Of a stretch of DNA of 38,077 nucleotides, positions 24,151-33,131 are shown in pieces. The notes below the pieces were generated by a model that was not told the DNA's origin, did no database searches, and worked only from the letters and a program-made list of their open reading frames with translations. The DNA comes from Acidobacteriota bacterium (lineage in GTDB: Bacteria > Acidobacteriota > Terriglobia > Terriglobales > Acidobacteriaceae): assembly GCA_003225465.1 (NCBI GenBank), contig QIAH01000347.1, forward strand, positions 1 through 38,077, written 5' to 3'. The number at the start of each line of letters is the position of its first letter. Position 1 is the first letter of the stretch. The position numbers and the translations under genes were made by a program.

Positions 24151-25788
24151 ATGAAGACCCGCTCCGATGCCCTCCATGAGATCAAATCGCGCACCTTCGA
24201 CGTTTGCGTGATCGGAGCGGGAGCGACCGGAGCGGGCTGTGCTCTCGACGCGCAATTGCGCGGCTTGCGCACTGCATTGATCGATGCCGGAGATTTCGCT
24301 TCAGGTAGCTCGAGCGCTTCCACCAAACTCGCGCATGGGGGAGTGCGCTACCTGCAACAGGCCTTCGCCGAGTTCGATTTTGGCCAGTTGAAGGTGGTGC
24401 GTCAAGCTCTGCAAGAGCGCATTCTGATGCTCGAGAACGCTCCGCACCTGGCCCATGCGCGCGAATTTGTCGTGCCCTGCTTCAGTCGATTTCATGTGCT
24501 GTATTACGGCCTCGGTCTGAAGCTTTATGACTGGTTCGCGGGCAAGGCGACGCTCGGCGCCAGTCGTTTTCTCTCGCGAAAGCAGGCTCTGCAGTTCCCT
24601 CTTCACCGCGATCACCTCGCTGGCGCAGTCACATATCTCGACGGTCAGTTCGATGACACGCGCTATGGCATTACGTTGGTCAAAACCTTTGCCGATGTTG
24701 GCGGAGAGGTCGCCAACTATCTTAAAGTGGTTGCCTTCGAAAACGGCAACGATGAAAAACTGAGCTCCGCGATCGTCGAAGACTGCCTCAGCAATCATTC
24801 ATTGAAGGTGCGTGCGCGGGTATTCGTCAATGCGACCGGCCCTTACTCCGATGACCTTCGGTTGCTAGCCAGGCCGAATGTCGCAAGCAGGCTCGTTCTC
24901 AGCAAAGGCGTTCACATTCTATTGCCGCTCGACGACGGAACCAGGAGCGCGATGCTAATTCCGAAAACAGAGGATGGACGCGTGATCTTTGCTATTCCAT
25001 GGCTCGGCCGCTTGCTGGTGGGGACCACGGATCAGGAGGTGGCGCGAGATCAGGAAATGCTGGTGAGCCGTGAGGAAGCCGAATATCTCCTTCGCCACCT
25101 CAATCGCTACACCGCGCGCACTTATCGTGTAGAGGAAATTGTCAGTGCCTTTGCGGGTGTTCGACCGCTGGTTCGTTCGAAGCACGCACATGAGACCAAG
25201 AATCTTATTCGGGAACACGAGGTCGAAGTCGATAACGGCAGCGGCCTAATCAGTATTCTGGGAGGAAAGTGGACCACGTATCGTGCAATGGCGGAGGACA
25301 CCATCAACGTGGTGCAGGACGTGCTCGGCGTCGGCCTTCAGGCGACATCTACGCGTCACCATCGTTTGGCCGGCGCCCAGGGCTACACACCGGATCAGTG
25401 GAAGTTGCTGGCGAGCAAATATGGCCTTGCTGAGACCGCGGCCCGCCATCTTTCGGAAAAATTTGGCGGCGAGGCGTTCGCAGTGCTGGCCATCATTGAC
25501 GAGAACCCGGAATTGAAGTTGCCTCTGGTTTCGGGTGCGTCTCCGATTCGGGCTGAAGTAGTCTATTGCGCTCGCCGCGAAATGGCGGTCACGATCGAAG
25601 ATGTGCTGGCGCGTCGCATCGGCTTGCAGTTCTTCAGTTGGAAATTGGCGATGGAAGCGGCTCCTGTGGTGGCGCAACTCGTGGCACGAGAAACGGGTTG
25701 GACCGAACAGCAGAAGCAGCAGGCGATTCACGAGTACGTCAGTAAGATCGAGCGTTCACTTGAAGCGATCGGACTTCGCAGAGACTGA
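24151..25788 (+). CDS. glpD: Glycerol-3-phosphate dehydrogenase, FAD-dependent (respiratory)
   Basis: The 545-residue flavoprotein oxidises glycerol 3-phosphate to dihydroxyacetone phosphate at the inner membrane, passing electrons to quinone. The N-terminal Rossmann motif is IGAGATGAG (21-29), followed by [20 protein letters not shown], the glpD signature around the [23 protein letters not shown] and [15 protein letters not shown] lie in the substrate region, and [18 protein letters not shown] is the second family signature near residue 370. The C-terminal helical domain is complete. The ATG at 24151 has no clear Shine-Dalgarno, but the protein aligns from there. It opens a glpD-glpK-glpF cluster. 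Confidence 0.95.
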   Translation: MKTRSDALHEIKSRTFDVCVIGAGATGAGCALDAQLRGLRTALIDAGDFASGSSSASTKLAHGGVRYLQQAFAEFDFGQLKVVRQALQERILMLENAPHLAHAREFVVPCFSRFHVLYYGLGLKLYDWFAGKATLGASRFLSRKQALQFPLHRDHLAGAVTYLDGQFDDTRYGITLVKTFADVGGEVANYLKVVAFENGNDEKLSSAIVEDCLSNHSLKVRARVFVNATGPYSDDLRLLARPNVASRLVLSKGVHILLPLDDGTRSAMLIPKTEDGRVIFAIPWLGRLLVGTTDQEVARDQEMLVSREEAEYLLRHLNRYTARTYRVEEIVSAFAGVRPLVRSKHAHETKNLIREHEVEVDNGSGLISILGGKWTTYRAMAEDTINVVQDVLGVGLQATSTRHHRLAGAQGYTPDQWKLLASKYGLAETAARHLSEKFGGEAFAVLAIIDENPELKLPLVSGASPIRAEVVYCARREMAVTIEDVLARRIGLQFFSWKLAMEAAPVVAQLVARETGWTEQQKQQAIHEYVSKIERSLEAIGLRRD

Positions 25789-25832
25789 ACCGGGTTTGCG
25801 TTTCAGCCGACAGGATCGGGAAAGGCGGTCTT

Positions 25833-27332
25833 TTGGCAAGCTATCTGGGCGCGATTGACCAAGGCACCACCAGCACGCGGTTCATCATTTTTGATCACTC
25901 GGGACGCATCGTCGCGAGCGAGCAACGCGAGCACGAGCAGATTTATCCCAAGCCGGGCTGGGTGGAACACGATCCCGAGGAGATCTGGCGGCGCACTCAG
26001 GAGGTCGTCGCCGGAGCGCTCGAGCAGCGGGCACTGCGCGCATCAGACCTGGCCGCTGTGGGCATCACCAATCAAAGAGAAACCACCATCCTGTGGGATC
26101 GCAAGACCGGCAAGCCTGCCTATAATGCGATCGTTTGGCAGGACACGCGCGTTGCTGGCGCGGTGGCGGAATTCGCCAAGCAGGGTGGCCAGGATCGTTT
26201 TCGCGCGCAGACCGGGCTGCCGCTAACCACGTATTTCAGCGGGTTCAAAATTCATTGGCTGCTCGATGACATTCCTGACCTCCGCGCGCGGGCCGAGGCC
26301 GGAGACCTGCTGTTTGGCAACGTGGACACGTATCTTGTCTGGCAGCTTACCGGAGGTCCGAAGGGCGGCATTCACATCACGGATGTCACCAACGCCAGCC
26401 GGACACAACTGATGAACCTCGAAACGCTGGACTGGGACACGGAAATCCTTTCGGCATTTCGAATTCCCCGTGCCATGTTGCCCAGTATTCGTTCGAGCAG
26501 CGAAGTCTATGGCACCGCCACAGAAAGCGGGCTAAAGGGCGTGACCATCGCCGGCATTCTCGGGGATCAGCAGGCCGCACTAGTAGGGCAGACCTGCTTC
26601 CAGCCTGGCGAAGCGAAGAATACTTACGGCACAGGTTGCTTCTTGCTGATGAATGTCGGGGAGCGGCCTGTGCCCTCCAAGCACGGGCTGTTGACCACGG
26701 TCGCCTACCGGTTCGGCGACCAGCCTGTCGTCTATGCGCTGGAAGGCAGCATCGCCATCACGGGAGCGCTCGTGCAATGGTTGCGTGACAATCTTGGCCT
26801 CATTGAAAGCAGTGGCGATATCGAGGCTCTGGCAATTTCAGTGACCGACAATGGCGGAATTTATTTCGTGCCGGCGTTCTCCGGCCTTTACGCGCCTTAT
26901 TGGAAAGACAACGCCCGGGGTGTGATCGCTGGCCTCACGCGCTATGCCAACAAAGGGCATCTCGCGCGCGCGGTGCTCGAAGCAACCGCATTTCAAACCC
27001 GCGAAGTTCTCGAAGCCATGGAAAAGGACTCCGGCATCGCGCTTCATTCTTTGCGCACCGATGGCGGGATGGTAGAGAACAATCTACTGATGCAATTCCA
27101 AGCCGACATCCTGAACCGGCCGGTAGTGCGACCCACCATCAAAGAGACAACTGCTTTGGGCGCTGGGTACGCGGCAGGTTTGGCCGTGGGCTTCTACAAG
27201 AGCATCGACGATCTGCGCGCCAACTGGTCCGTCGATCACACCTGGCATCCAAACCTGGAATCGCAAAAGCGCGAAGAAATGTACCGGCTCTGGAAGAAAG
27301 CTGTCACGCGATCGTTCGATTGGGTGGATTAA
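25833..27332 (+). CDS. glpK: Glycerol kinase
   Basis: The 499-residue enzyme phosphorylates glycerol with ATP, trapping it in the cell and feeding GlpD. It begins [18 protein letters not shown], the conserved phosphate-binding start of glycerol kinases. [20 protein letters not shown] carries substrate-binding residues, and [14 protein letters not shown] and [18 protein letters not shown] are family signatures. The start is TTG at 25833, giving the usual length; no ATG fits. It lies 44 bp after glpD on the same strand. Confidence 0.96.
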   Translation: MASYLGAIDQGTTSTRFIIFDHSGRIVASEQREHEQIYPKPGWVEHDPEEIWRRTQEVVAGALEQRALRASDLAAVGITNQRETTILWDRKTGKPAYNAIVWQDTRVAGAVAEFAKQGGQDRFRAQTGLPLTTYFSGFKIHWLLDDIPDLRARAEAGDLLFGNVDTYLVWQLTGGPKGGIHITDVTNASRTQLMNLETLDWDTEILSAFRIPRAMLPSIRSSSEVYGTATESGLKGVTIAGILGDQQAALVGQTCFQPGEAKNTYGTGCFLLMNVGERPVPSKHGLLTTVAYRFGDQPVVYALEGSIAITGALVQWLRDNLGLIESSGDIEALAISVTDNGGIYFVPAFSGLYAPYWKDNARGVIAGLTRYANKGHLARAVLEATAFQTREVLEAMEKDSGIALHSLRTDGGMVENNLLMQFQADILNRPVVRPTIKETTALGAGYAAGLAVGFYKSIDDLRANWSVDHTWHPNLESQKREEMYRLWKKAVTRSFDWVD

Positions 27333-27387
27333 GCATCGCTCACCCCGCATTCGGCTCCTCAAAACCTGCCATGGAGGGTGCAAAGGA

Positions 27388-28116
27388 ATGACTTCACCAG
27401 TTCTCGGCGAGTTCATGGGCACGGCGGTTCTGATCCTGCTAGGCAACGGGGCGGTGGCAAACGTGCTTCTCCGGAGATCGAAAGGCGAGGGCGGGGGATG
27501 GATCGTCATCACGGCCGGATGGGCATTTGCCGTGCTATGCGGCGTGCTCACCGCCATTGCGTGCGGCAGCAGTGACGCCCATCTGAATCCGGCGGTCACT
27601 CTTGGGTTTGCGGTGGTAACGGGCAATTTCGCAAAGCTCATCCCGTACACGATTGCGCAAGTGTTGGGAGGCATAACCGGGGCGACGTTGGTATGGGTCC
27701 ATTTCCTGCCGCACTGGAAAGAAACGCCCGACCCGTTGCTGAAACTGCTTTGCTACTCGACCGTTCCCGCCATTCGCAACCTGGCTGCAAACGTGATCAG
27801 TGAAATCATCGGAACTTTCATTCTGGTCTTCGTGGTCGGAGCGATTTTCTCGCGTGCAGTTTCTGCGGCCGGACCGGCGCCGGGTCTCGGCCCTTACCTG
27901 GTCGCGTGCCTGGTCTGGGGCATCGGACTGTCACTGGGCGGCACGACCGGGTATGCCATCAATCCCGCCCGCGATCTGGGCCCGCGTATCGCGCATACAC
28001 TCCTGCCGATTTCCGGGAAAGGACCTTCGGACTGGAGCTATGCATTCGTTCCCATCATCGGCCCTCTGATCGGCGGAGGGATTGCGGGCTTGGCGATCAA
28101 GGCCCTGCGCTTCTAG
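27388..28116 (+). CDS. glpF: Glycerol uptake facilitator (aquaglyceroporin, MIP family)
   Basis: The 242-residue inner-membrane channel lets glycerol enter by diffusion. Both pore motifs are present: LNPAVTLG (NPA at 67-69) and INPARDLGPR (NPARD at 192-196). The Asp after the second NPA motif and the following Arg are those of glycerol facilitators rather than strict water channels. Six membrane segments are visible. GGAGG lies ten bases before the ATG. It is the last gene of the glpD-glpK-glpF run; the common order places glpF first. It converges on the DUF481 gene with a 30-bp gap. Confidence 0.94.
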   Translation: MTSPVLGEFMGTAVLILLGNGAVANVLLRRSKGEGGGWIVITAGWAFAVLCGVLTAIACGSSDAHLNPAVTLGFAVVTGNFAKLIPYTIAQVLGGITGATLVWVHFLPHWKETPDPLLKLLCYSTVPAIRNLAANVISEIIGTFILVFVVGAIFSRAVSAAGPAPGLGPYLVACLVWGIGLSLGGTTGYAINPARDLGPRIAHTLLPISGKGPSDWSYAFVPIIGPLIGGGIAGLAIKALRF

Positions 28117-28146
28117 CCAGGTTTGCGCGAAATCAAGCTTCCAGCT

Positions 28147-29211
28147 TCAGTGGGTGAACGTGACGTTGAGTCCGGTGGTGAACACAACGTCGTTCTTCTT
28201 CTTTCCCGTCGGCGGATTGGTTACGTACACATCGCCAAACATGTTTTGCCAACCGAGCCATTTATTGATCTTCGTCACGGTGCCAAAGTCAAACGTGGCA
28301 CGATACTCGCTGGCATCGCTGAAGTCGGGGAAGAAGTAAGCCTTTTGCGTGATGACGGTCGAGCCGTGCAACTTATGCATGAATTCGTCGCCAATCTGTG
28401 CAGCAGCGAAGTTGTGGATCAAGTGCGGCAAGGGCGCAAGTTGAGTGTAGTTTTCACGCGTGTAAACGATGCCGCCCAGGAAATCGAGCGTGGTGTTGGC
28501 CGTCTTGATCGCATGCAAGCCGAGACCACCGCCAAATACCGAGCGCAGGTTCAAGTCCTGGAGAGCGTCCGTGAAGAAGTCAGCGTTCACAAAGGCAAAC
28601 AGCCGTGGCGCGATGTCGTGATCGTAACGGGCCCCGCCCTTGTTCGTATTCGCGGTGACCCGCGTGCCCGCAGGCGCTAGGCCATTCGTCGAATACACCG
28701 AGCCCTCATACAAGCTCAGCTTGTCATGCAGTCCAGTGCGCGTGCCGGTGAATGCCATGGCAAGATTCTTGGTTTCGCTGTTTCCCGCGGTAAGACCGAA
28801 GCCGACGTTCACCCCTCCTTCCCAGCCTTCCAGGTAACCAGGATGCTGCAAGTTCTCCCACGCCGTTTGTTCCGCGTCGCTGCGCATAACCACAATCGAG
28901 TCCTTGGCCACCTCCACGTTCCCGGAGGCTTTGGTCGACACCTCGATCTTCCCGTCGCTGCTGGAAACAGGGCCGACCACCGTCTTGCCTTCTTTGAGCG
29001 CGACATGCAGCGGTTGCTCCGATTTGATGTCCTGAATGGCCGGCCACTGCACGGTTACTTCGCCGGCAAATTCAGTCTTCATGACGAGCGACTTGTCGTC
29101 GGACGTCTCGATGGTGCCCGTCAGACGATCGCCATTCTTCAAAACGATCTGATCAGCAAATAAAGGAGAGCACAGAGCAAGGATCAGCGGCAGAACCCTC
29201 ATGGTACGCAA
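28147..29211 (-). CDS. DUF481-family outer-membrane beta-barrel protein
   Basis: The 354-residue protein has a signal peptide (MRTMRVLPLILALCSPLFAD). A short N-terminal module follows, with QIVLKNGDRLTGTIETSDDK and VVGPVSSSDGKIEVSTK as repeated small beta units. From about residue 130 it is a DUF481 (YdiY-like) barrel: VNVGFGLTAGNSETKNLAMA opens it, and alternating strands continue to the C-terminal VVFTTGLNVTFTH, with Phe near the end as in outer-membrane proteins. Function of the family is unknown. The TTG at 29211 sits five bases after GGAGG; the ATG at 29202 is an alternative three codons later. Confidence 0.85.
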   Translation of the reverse strand: MRTMRVLPLILALCSPLFADQIVLKNGDRLTGTIETSDDKSLVMKTEFAGEVTVQWPAIQDIKSEQPLHVALKEGKTVVGPVSSSDGKIEVSTKASGNVEVAKDSIVVMRSDAEQTAWENLQHPGYLEGWEGGVNVGFGLTAGNSETKNLAMAFTGTRTGLHDKLSLYEGSVYSTNGLAPAGTRVTANTNKGGARYDHDIAPRLFAFVNADFFTDALQDLNLRSVFGGGLGLHAIKTANTTLDFLGGIVYTRENYTQLAPLPHLIHNFAAAQIGDEFMHKLHGSTVITQKAYFFPDFSDASEYRATFDFGTVTKINKWLGWQNMFGDVYVTNPPTGKKKNDVVFTTGLNVTFTH

Positions 29212-29423
29212 GGCTTCCTCCAGAACAAGAAATTGGGCCCGTTGTATTCGACTCCAAAAACGTGTAGTCAGAGAGAAACGGTAATCAGAATGGCGGGCGG
29301 CCCGGGAAAAGAGGGCTAACTGAAAAGTACACCATCCGGCAGCGTTTGATACTTCAAGCGAGGTATTCAGCTGCGGATGGAATAAGCACAGCGGTTTAGC
29401 CTGAGATCAGCAGGTGAATTGAT

Positions 29424-29456
29424 CGTCCCGACTGGCTGCAATTCGGCGACGGGACG
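29424..29456. terminator. Inverted repeat downstream of tatA, possible terminator
   Basis: CGTCCCG (29424-29430) and CGGGACG (29450-29456) form a perfect 7-bp stem, 13 bases past the end of the leftward tatA gene. No run of T follows on the minus strand, so it is not a classic intrinsic terminator. Confidence 0.3.
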
Positions 29457-29469
29457 TATTCGATTGATA

Positions 29470-29676
29470 CTAGCTCTTGACGTCCGGGTTCGAAGTGTTC
29501 GGAGTACTCGGAGTCTTCGACGCCTCGGCCGAATGGTCCTTCATGCCTTCCTTCAGCGAGCGAATGCCCTCGCCGAGGCCCTTTCCAAGTTCAGGCAACT
29601 TTTTGGGACCAAAGACAAGAAGAGCAATGAAAAAGATGACCAGCAGGTGCATCGGTTGAAATAGACCTTCAAACAT
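29470..29676 (-). CDS. tatA: Twin-arginine translocase subunit, TatA/E family
   Basis: The 68-residue protein has one N-terminal membrane helix (about 8-23), the conserved FGPKKLPELGKGLGEG hinge and amphipathic helix, and a polar Ser/Thr/Pro tail. TatA oligomers form the passage for folded proteins carrying twin-arginine signals. The ATG at 29676 follows GGAGG. No tatB or tatC gene is near, so it may be one of several copies in the genome. Confidence 0.93.
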   Translation of the reverse strand: MFEGLFQPMHLLVIFFIALLVFGPKKLPELGKGLGEGIRSLKEGMKDHSAEASKTPSTPNTSNPDVKS

Positions 29677-29701
29677 AAAACCTCCAAATCTTAACCTTTT
29701 A

Positions 29702-29730
29702 ACGTTACCGGAGGCTGACTATTCCGTCAA
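29702..29730 (-). promoter_or_regulatory. Candidate sigma-70 promoter for tatA
   Basis: On the minus strand, TTGACG (29730-29725, 5/6 to the -35 consensus) and TAACGT (29707-29702, matching the three most conserved -10 positions) are separated by 17 bp. The predicted start lies about 20 bases before the tatA ATG. Confidence 0.45.
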
Positions 29731-29913
29731 CGACGCTCGACACACTCCATTTACATTGATTTTACAAAGACTTGCATTACTTCCGTCCCTCGCCCAGGCC
29801 ACATGGGCAGGTATATCGGCTATTACCTCGGTGACCTACCGGGGATTACCTCCGCGGTCTATGTTTGGGAAAACGTGCAGCCCCCTCCTCCTGCGCGCCA
29901 AAGGAGTCGTGTC

Positions 29914-31386
29914 GTGAAGCGTTCTGGCTTGGTCCTGCACATTTCGTTTCTGCTCCTCGTAGCCGCGCTCGGGCAAGCCTTCGCGGAATGGCCGAAGCCT
30001 CAGCCAATCGACCGCACTCAACTGATGGCATGGATCACCGGCGGAATCTCGAATGCGCGGCTCAGCCGATTAGTTTCCGAACGAGGAGTGGCATTCGCGC
30101 CCTCGGCAACCGACGAAAAACAATTGCGCGTCGCCGGTGCGGATGGACAGCTTCTGAAGACGTTGCGAGCAAGCCACCCATCGGTGAGCGGCAAGAGTTC
30201 TCCCTGTTCTCCGGCTTTAGCCAAAGCGGCAGAGTTTGCGCATGAGAAGAAATATGACGCAGCCGCCGAGCAACTGGTCAATGTTCTTCGCTCGGATCAA
30301 GACAATGCAAGTCTGCATTTCGCGCTGGGACAGATATTGCTCGGGCACGAGCAATGGGACGACGCGCTTGAGCAGTTCACAGAATCGGCGCGCCTGATGC
30401 CGAGCTTTCCGGAGCCCCACAACCGGCTCGCCTACATTTTCTATCGATCGGAAGATGCGGAAAGCGCTATCGCCGAAGCTCGGACCTCTCTGAGCATGGA
30501 CCCGGGCAATGCCGAGGCATACCGCCAGCTTGGGCTAGGGCTCTATGGCACCGGTAAGAACTATGCCGCTCTTCACGCGTACGAGGAGTCGCTCGTACGG
30601 GAGCCAGAGAATGCCGATGTCTACTACGACATCGGCATCGTGCACCGGGATATGGGAGATCTGCGCGGCGCGGCTGTCGCTTACCGCCACGCGTTGCGCA
30701 TCAAGCCGGATTTCTGGGAAGCCCACAGCAACCTGGGCGTCGTGCTGCATGAGCTCGGCAAACTGGACGAAGCCATTGCCGAATATCGCGAAGCCAAGCG
30801 GCTAGCGCCGGAGGAATCCTCGATCCGTAATAACCTGGGCAACACCTATTGCGACATTGGAAACTACGATGCCGCAATCGCCGAATTTCATGACCTGGAT
30901 CGCATGGATGCCGGATGGGAAGGCGGACACGCTTGCCTCGCCCAGGCCTTCATGGCGAAAAAGGACTATGCGGACGCGGTTTCCGAATTGCGCAAGGCGG
31001 TCTTGCAGAATCCCACCGGACCCTCAGAACATCGCGTCCTTGGCCAAGTCCTGCTCCTCGACGACAAGCCAGAAGAGGCTCTCAAGGAACTGCGAGCTGC
31101 CGTTTCGTTGAGCCCGGATTCAGCGCTGGCCCATCATTACCTGGCTACCGCGCTGTTCGAATTGCAGTCGTTCGAGGAAGCCGAAAAGGAATTTCGTGAG
31201 GCAGTGCGGCTTGATCCTACCGCGCAGAACCACTACTCGCTGGCAGCGTGCCTGATTGCGATGGGCCGCAATGATCAGGCGTTGGCGGAATTGGAAAACG
31301 CCTCGCGCCTCGATCCTTCGCAAACTCTCTACCGCGCACGAAAAGAAGAGTTGATGAAGTTGATGGGGCAGCCAGGCCGTCAGTAA
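29914..31386 (+). CDS. Exported TPR-repeat protein with an acidobacterial N-terminal helical module
   Basis: The 490-residue protein starts at GTG 29914, with AAGGAG seven bases upstream. The signal peptide SGLVLHISFLLLVAALGQAF ends in an AFA-type cleavage site. Residues about 30-85 form a module (TQLMAWITGGISNARLSRLV, then a second helix pair) resembling short segments in other acidobacterial TPR and kinase proteins. About nine TPRs follow from residue 105 to the end, with regular 34-residue spacing (for example AEAYRQLGLGLYGTGKNYAA, FWEAHSNLGVVLHELGKLDE). It is likely a periplasmic scaffold for protein complexes; partner unknown. The frame is open upstream to 29803 without signal-peptide character. 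Confidence 0.85.
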   Translation: MKRSGLVLHISFLLLVAALGQAFAEWPKPQPIDRTQLMAWITGGISNARLSRLVSERGVAFAPSATDEKQLRVAGADGQLLKTLRASHPSVSGKSSPCSPALAKAAEFAHEKKYDAAAEQLVNVLRSDQDNASLHFALGQILLGHEQWDDALEQFTESARLMPSFPEPHNRLAYIFYRSEDAESAIAEARTSLSMDPGNAEAYRQLGLGLYGTGKNYAALHAYEESLVREPENADVYYDIGIVHRDMGDLRGAAVAYRHALRIKPDFWEAHSNLGVVLHELGKLDEAIAEYREAKRLAPEESSIRNNLGNTYCDIGNYDAAIAEFHDLDRMDAGWEGGHACLAQAFMAKKDYADAVSELRKAVLQNPTGPSEHRVLGQVLLLDDKPEEALKELRAAVSLSPDSALAHHYLATALFELQSFEEAEKEFREAVRLDPTAQNHYSLAACLIAMGRNDQALAELENASRLDPSQTLYRARKEELMKLMGQPGRQ

Positions 31387-31562
31387 CGTCGAGCGTTTGA
31401 GTGCTCCTGCGTGGTGCCGATGCGCAGTTTGGCACTACCCCTTGTACTAACGGACGCGGTTGGGATGCACTCCCGTTCGTCGATGTTTCCGACCGAGCCT
31501 CCTAGAATGAGATTTATAAGCATATCCGCTGGCCTATTCAGCGCCGCTCGCAGGGAGACACC

Positions 31563-32207
31563 ATGAATTTTATGTCAGGTCAGTCCAATGGCTCCGGGGC
31601 CGCCGTTCGCACTGCGCTGGCGCCCACGACAGAAACCCGCCGCACTGTCCCGTCCGCACGTACTCCGGCTGCGACAGCCGCGGCAGCGCCTGGCGCGAAG
31701 CCGGTCGGCTATGGTCTTCCCTGCGCGAAATGCCGGAAGTACTATGCGGCCAGCCTGAGTGCCTGCCCCGTCTGCAAGTCGACGGAACGTGTATCTCCGG
31801 CCGCGGCTCTCCCGTGCCCCGCGGCTACCGAGACGCACACGGAAGGCCTGGACGAGGAAAGAGCACGCCTGCTGCGGGAGTTCAAGGCGAAGCTGTATGC
31901 GAGCAGTGCGCAGATTCACTCCACGAATCATGCCTGTGCCAATACGAAGAACGGCGACAAAACGCACGACGAAGCCGCCATCTGCTGGACTTGCCACCAG
32001 CGGTTACAAGCGCGAGTGGATGTTCTGGAAGCAGCCCTGCACATGGATCTGAAGGAGGCAGCGCAGGTGATTTACGACGCGGTGTGGGCCGATACTTCAG
32101 ATTCCACGAAGACCTATCAGAATGCCGCGCGAGCGCTGCTGGGAGAGTTGCGCAAGCGCGCTGGATTGTCGCTGGTTCTGGGACGCATGCAACCATTGGC
32201 GCACTAG
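31563..32207 (+). CDS. Zinc-ribbon protein of unknown function
   Basis: The 214-residue protein has a low-complexity Ala/Pro/Thr start of about 45 residues, then a zinc ribbon with Cys54-x2-Cys57 and Cys68-x2-Cys71 (LPCAKCRKYYAASLSACPVC). A second Cys/His set follows (His123/Cys125, then Cys141-x2-Cys144-His145 in CWTCHQR). A helical C-terminus with heptad-like leucines completes it. No signal peptide is present. GGGAG precedes the ATG. I recognise no named family; metal binding is inferred from Cys spacing. It stands alone between a TPR gene and a convergent gene. Confidence 0.75.
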   Translation: MNFMSGQSNGSGAAVRTALAPTTETRRTVPSARTPAATAAAAPGAKPVGYGLPCAKCRKYYAASLSACPVCKSTERVSPAAALPCPAATETHTEGLDEERARLLREFKAKLYASSAQIHSTNHACANTKNGDKTHDEAAICWTCHQRLQARVDVLEAALHMDLKEAAQVIYDAVWADTSDSTKTYQNAARALLGELRKRAGLSLVLGRMQPLAH

Positions 32208-32244
32208 ATGGGCTTGCCTGAAAACCGCACAGGGGGCAGGCCTT

Positions 32245-32973
32245 TCAGAATCCAAATCGCATTCGCCCAAAAGCGCCGGGGACATGGAAATTCGGCTGCG
32301 GCGTATGGGTTGGCTGCCAGGCGTAGTAGCCTCGAGGTTCTTCCCTTCCCTCCACCCGAAAGAAATTCACCCGCCAGACCGAACTCGGATGAAACTTTGT
32401 CGTCAGAGCCTTCATGGGGATGGCCAGTTCTGCATCCCAGGTATGCGTCTTCTCATCTAACGTCGCGGACCGTTTCATGCCGCTCTTGAGATCGGGCTTG
32501 GCGCCGGGCGAAATGTCGAGATCGATCCAGAGACCGTTCGGGCTCACCTCGAATTCTTTGTAGGCATGGGGAGCGGACGGATCGGGCTGTAGGAAGGCCT
32601 CGGCGACATCGCGCTCCCAGAGATGATCACGCCGCCCATTTGGATCCGCATCTGTAAACACATGAAGCCCACGATAGCGGCACTCAAAACGTAGGTATAA
32701 CGTGTCTTTCGACCATAGGGCGCGAACCCGAGTTTCGCGGTCGGGCGCAGGGTTTTTGCCTTGCCAGTCGGAACAAAACGTAATCGGCGGCGCCGTCTTC
32801 CATTCGGGAGCAGGTGCGGCCGCATTCAGGACAACATCGTGATCCACGGGAGCGGCAAGAATCTCCGCCCACGGATTGGCGCAGGAAGGAACACTGGTTT
32901 GTTGGCTCATCATAGGGGCAATACACGATAGCAGGATCAATGCGGCCGCGAATCTATGGGCATATGCGAGCAA
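32245..32973 (-). CDS. Secreted CBM9-like carbohydrate-binding protein
   Basis: The 242-residue protein has an N-terminal signal segment (AHRFAAALILLSCIAPMMSQ). It could be a lipoprotein through LLSC. The rest resembles the family 9 carbohydrate-binding domain found in secreted acidobacterial proteins: RVRALWSKDTLYLRFECR, then LWERDVAEAFLQPD, YKEFEVSPNGLWIDLDIS, TWDAELAIPMKAL and VWRVNFFRVEG. These are the standard conserved strands. No catalytic domain is attached. The start is TTG at 32973, the only codon that leaves a signal peptide. It converges on the zinc-ribbon gene with a 37-bp gap. Confidence 0.8.
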   Translation of the reverse strand: MLAYAHRFAAALILLSCIAPMMSQQTSVPSCANPWAEILAAPVDHDVVLNAAAPAPEWKTAPPITFCSDWQGKNPAPDRETRVRALWSKDTLYLRFECRYRGLHVFTDADPNGRRDHLWERDVAEAFLQPDPSAPHAYKEFEVSPNGLWIDLDISPGAKPDLKSGMKRSATLDEKTHTWDAELAIPMKALTTKFHPSSVWRVNFFRVEGREEPRGYYAWQPTHTPQPNFHVPGAFGRMRFGF

Positions 32974-33131
32974 TGGAAATCAGTCGTCCGTCGTTAGTCA
33001 TTAGTCATCAGTCGCAACCAAGGTCTGGTATTTGCTGGCGACTGAAGCCTGCCGACTGATCTTGGCAGGAAACTTGGTTTGACCGCAAGCTTTGGATAGC
33101 TGTCGTTCGGGTGCGGCCCTAGACTTCTCTC

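Noticed and set aside
29750-29778. Possible promoter (TTTACA, TGCATT) for the exported TPR gene
   Set aside because: The -10 part matches at only three positions; not distinguishable from chance in an A+T-rich stretch.
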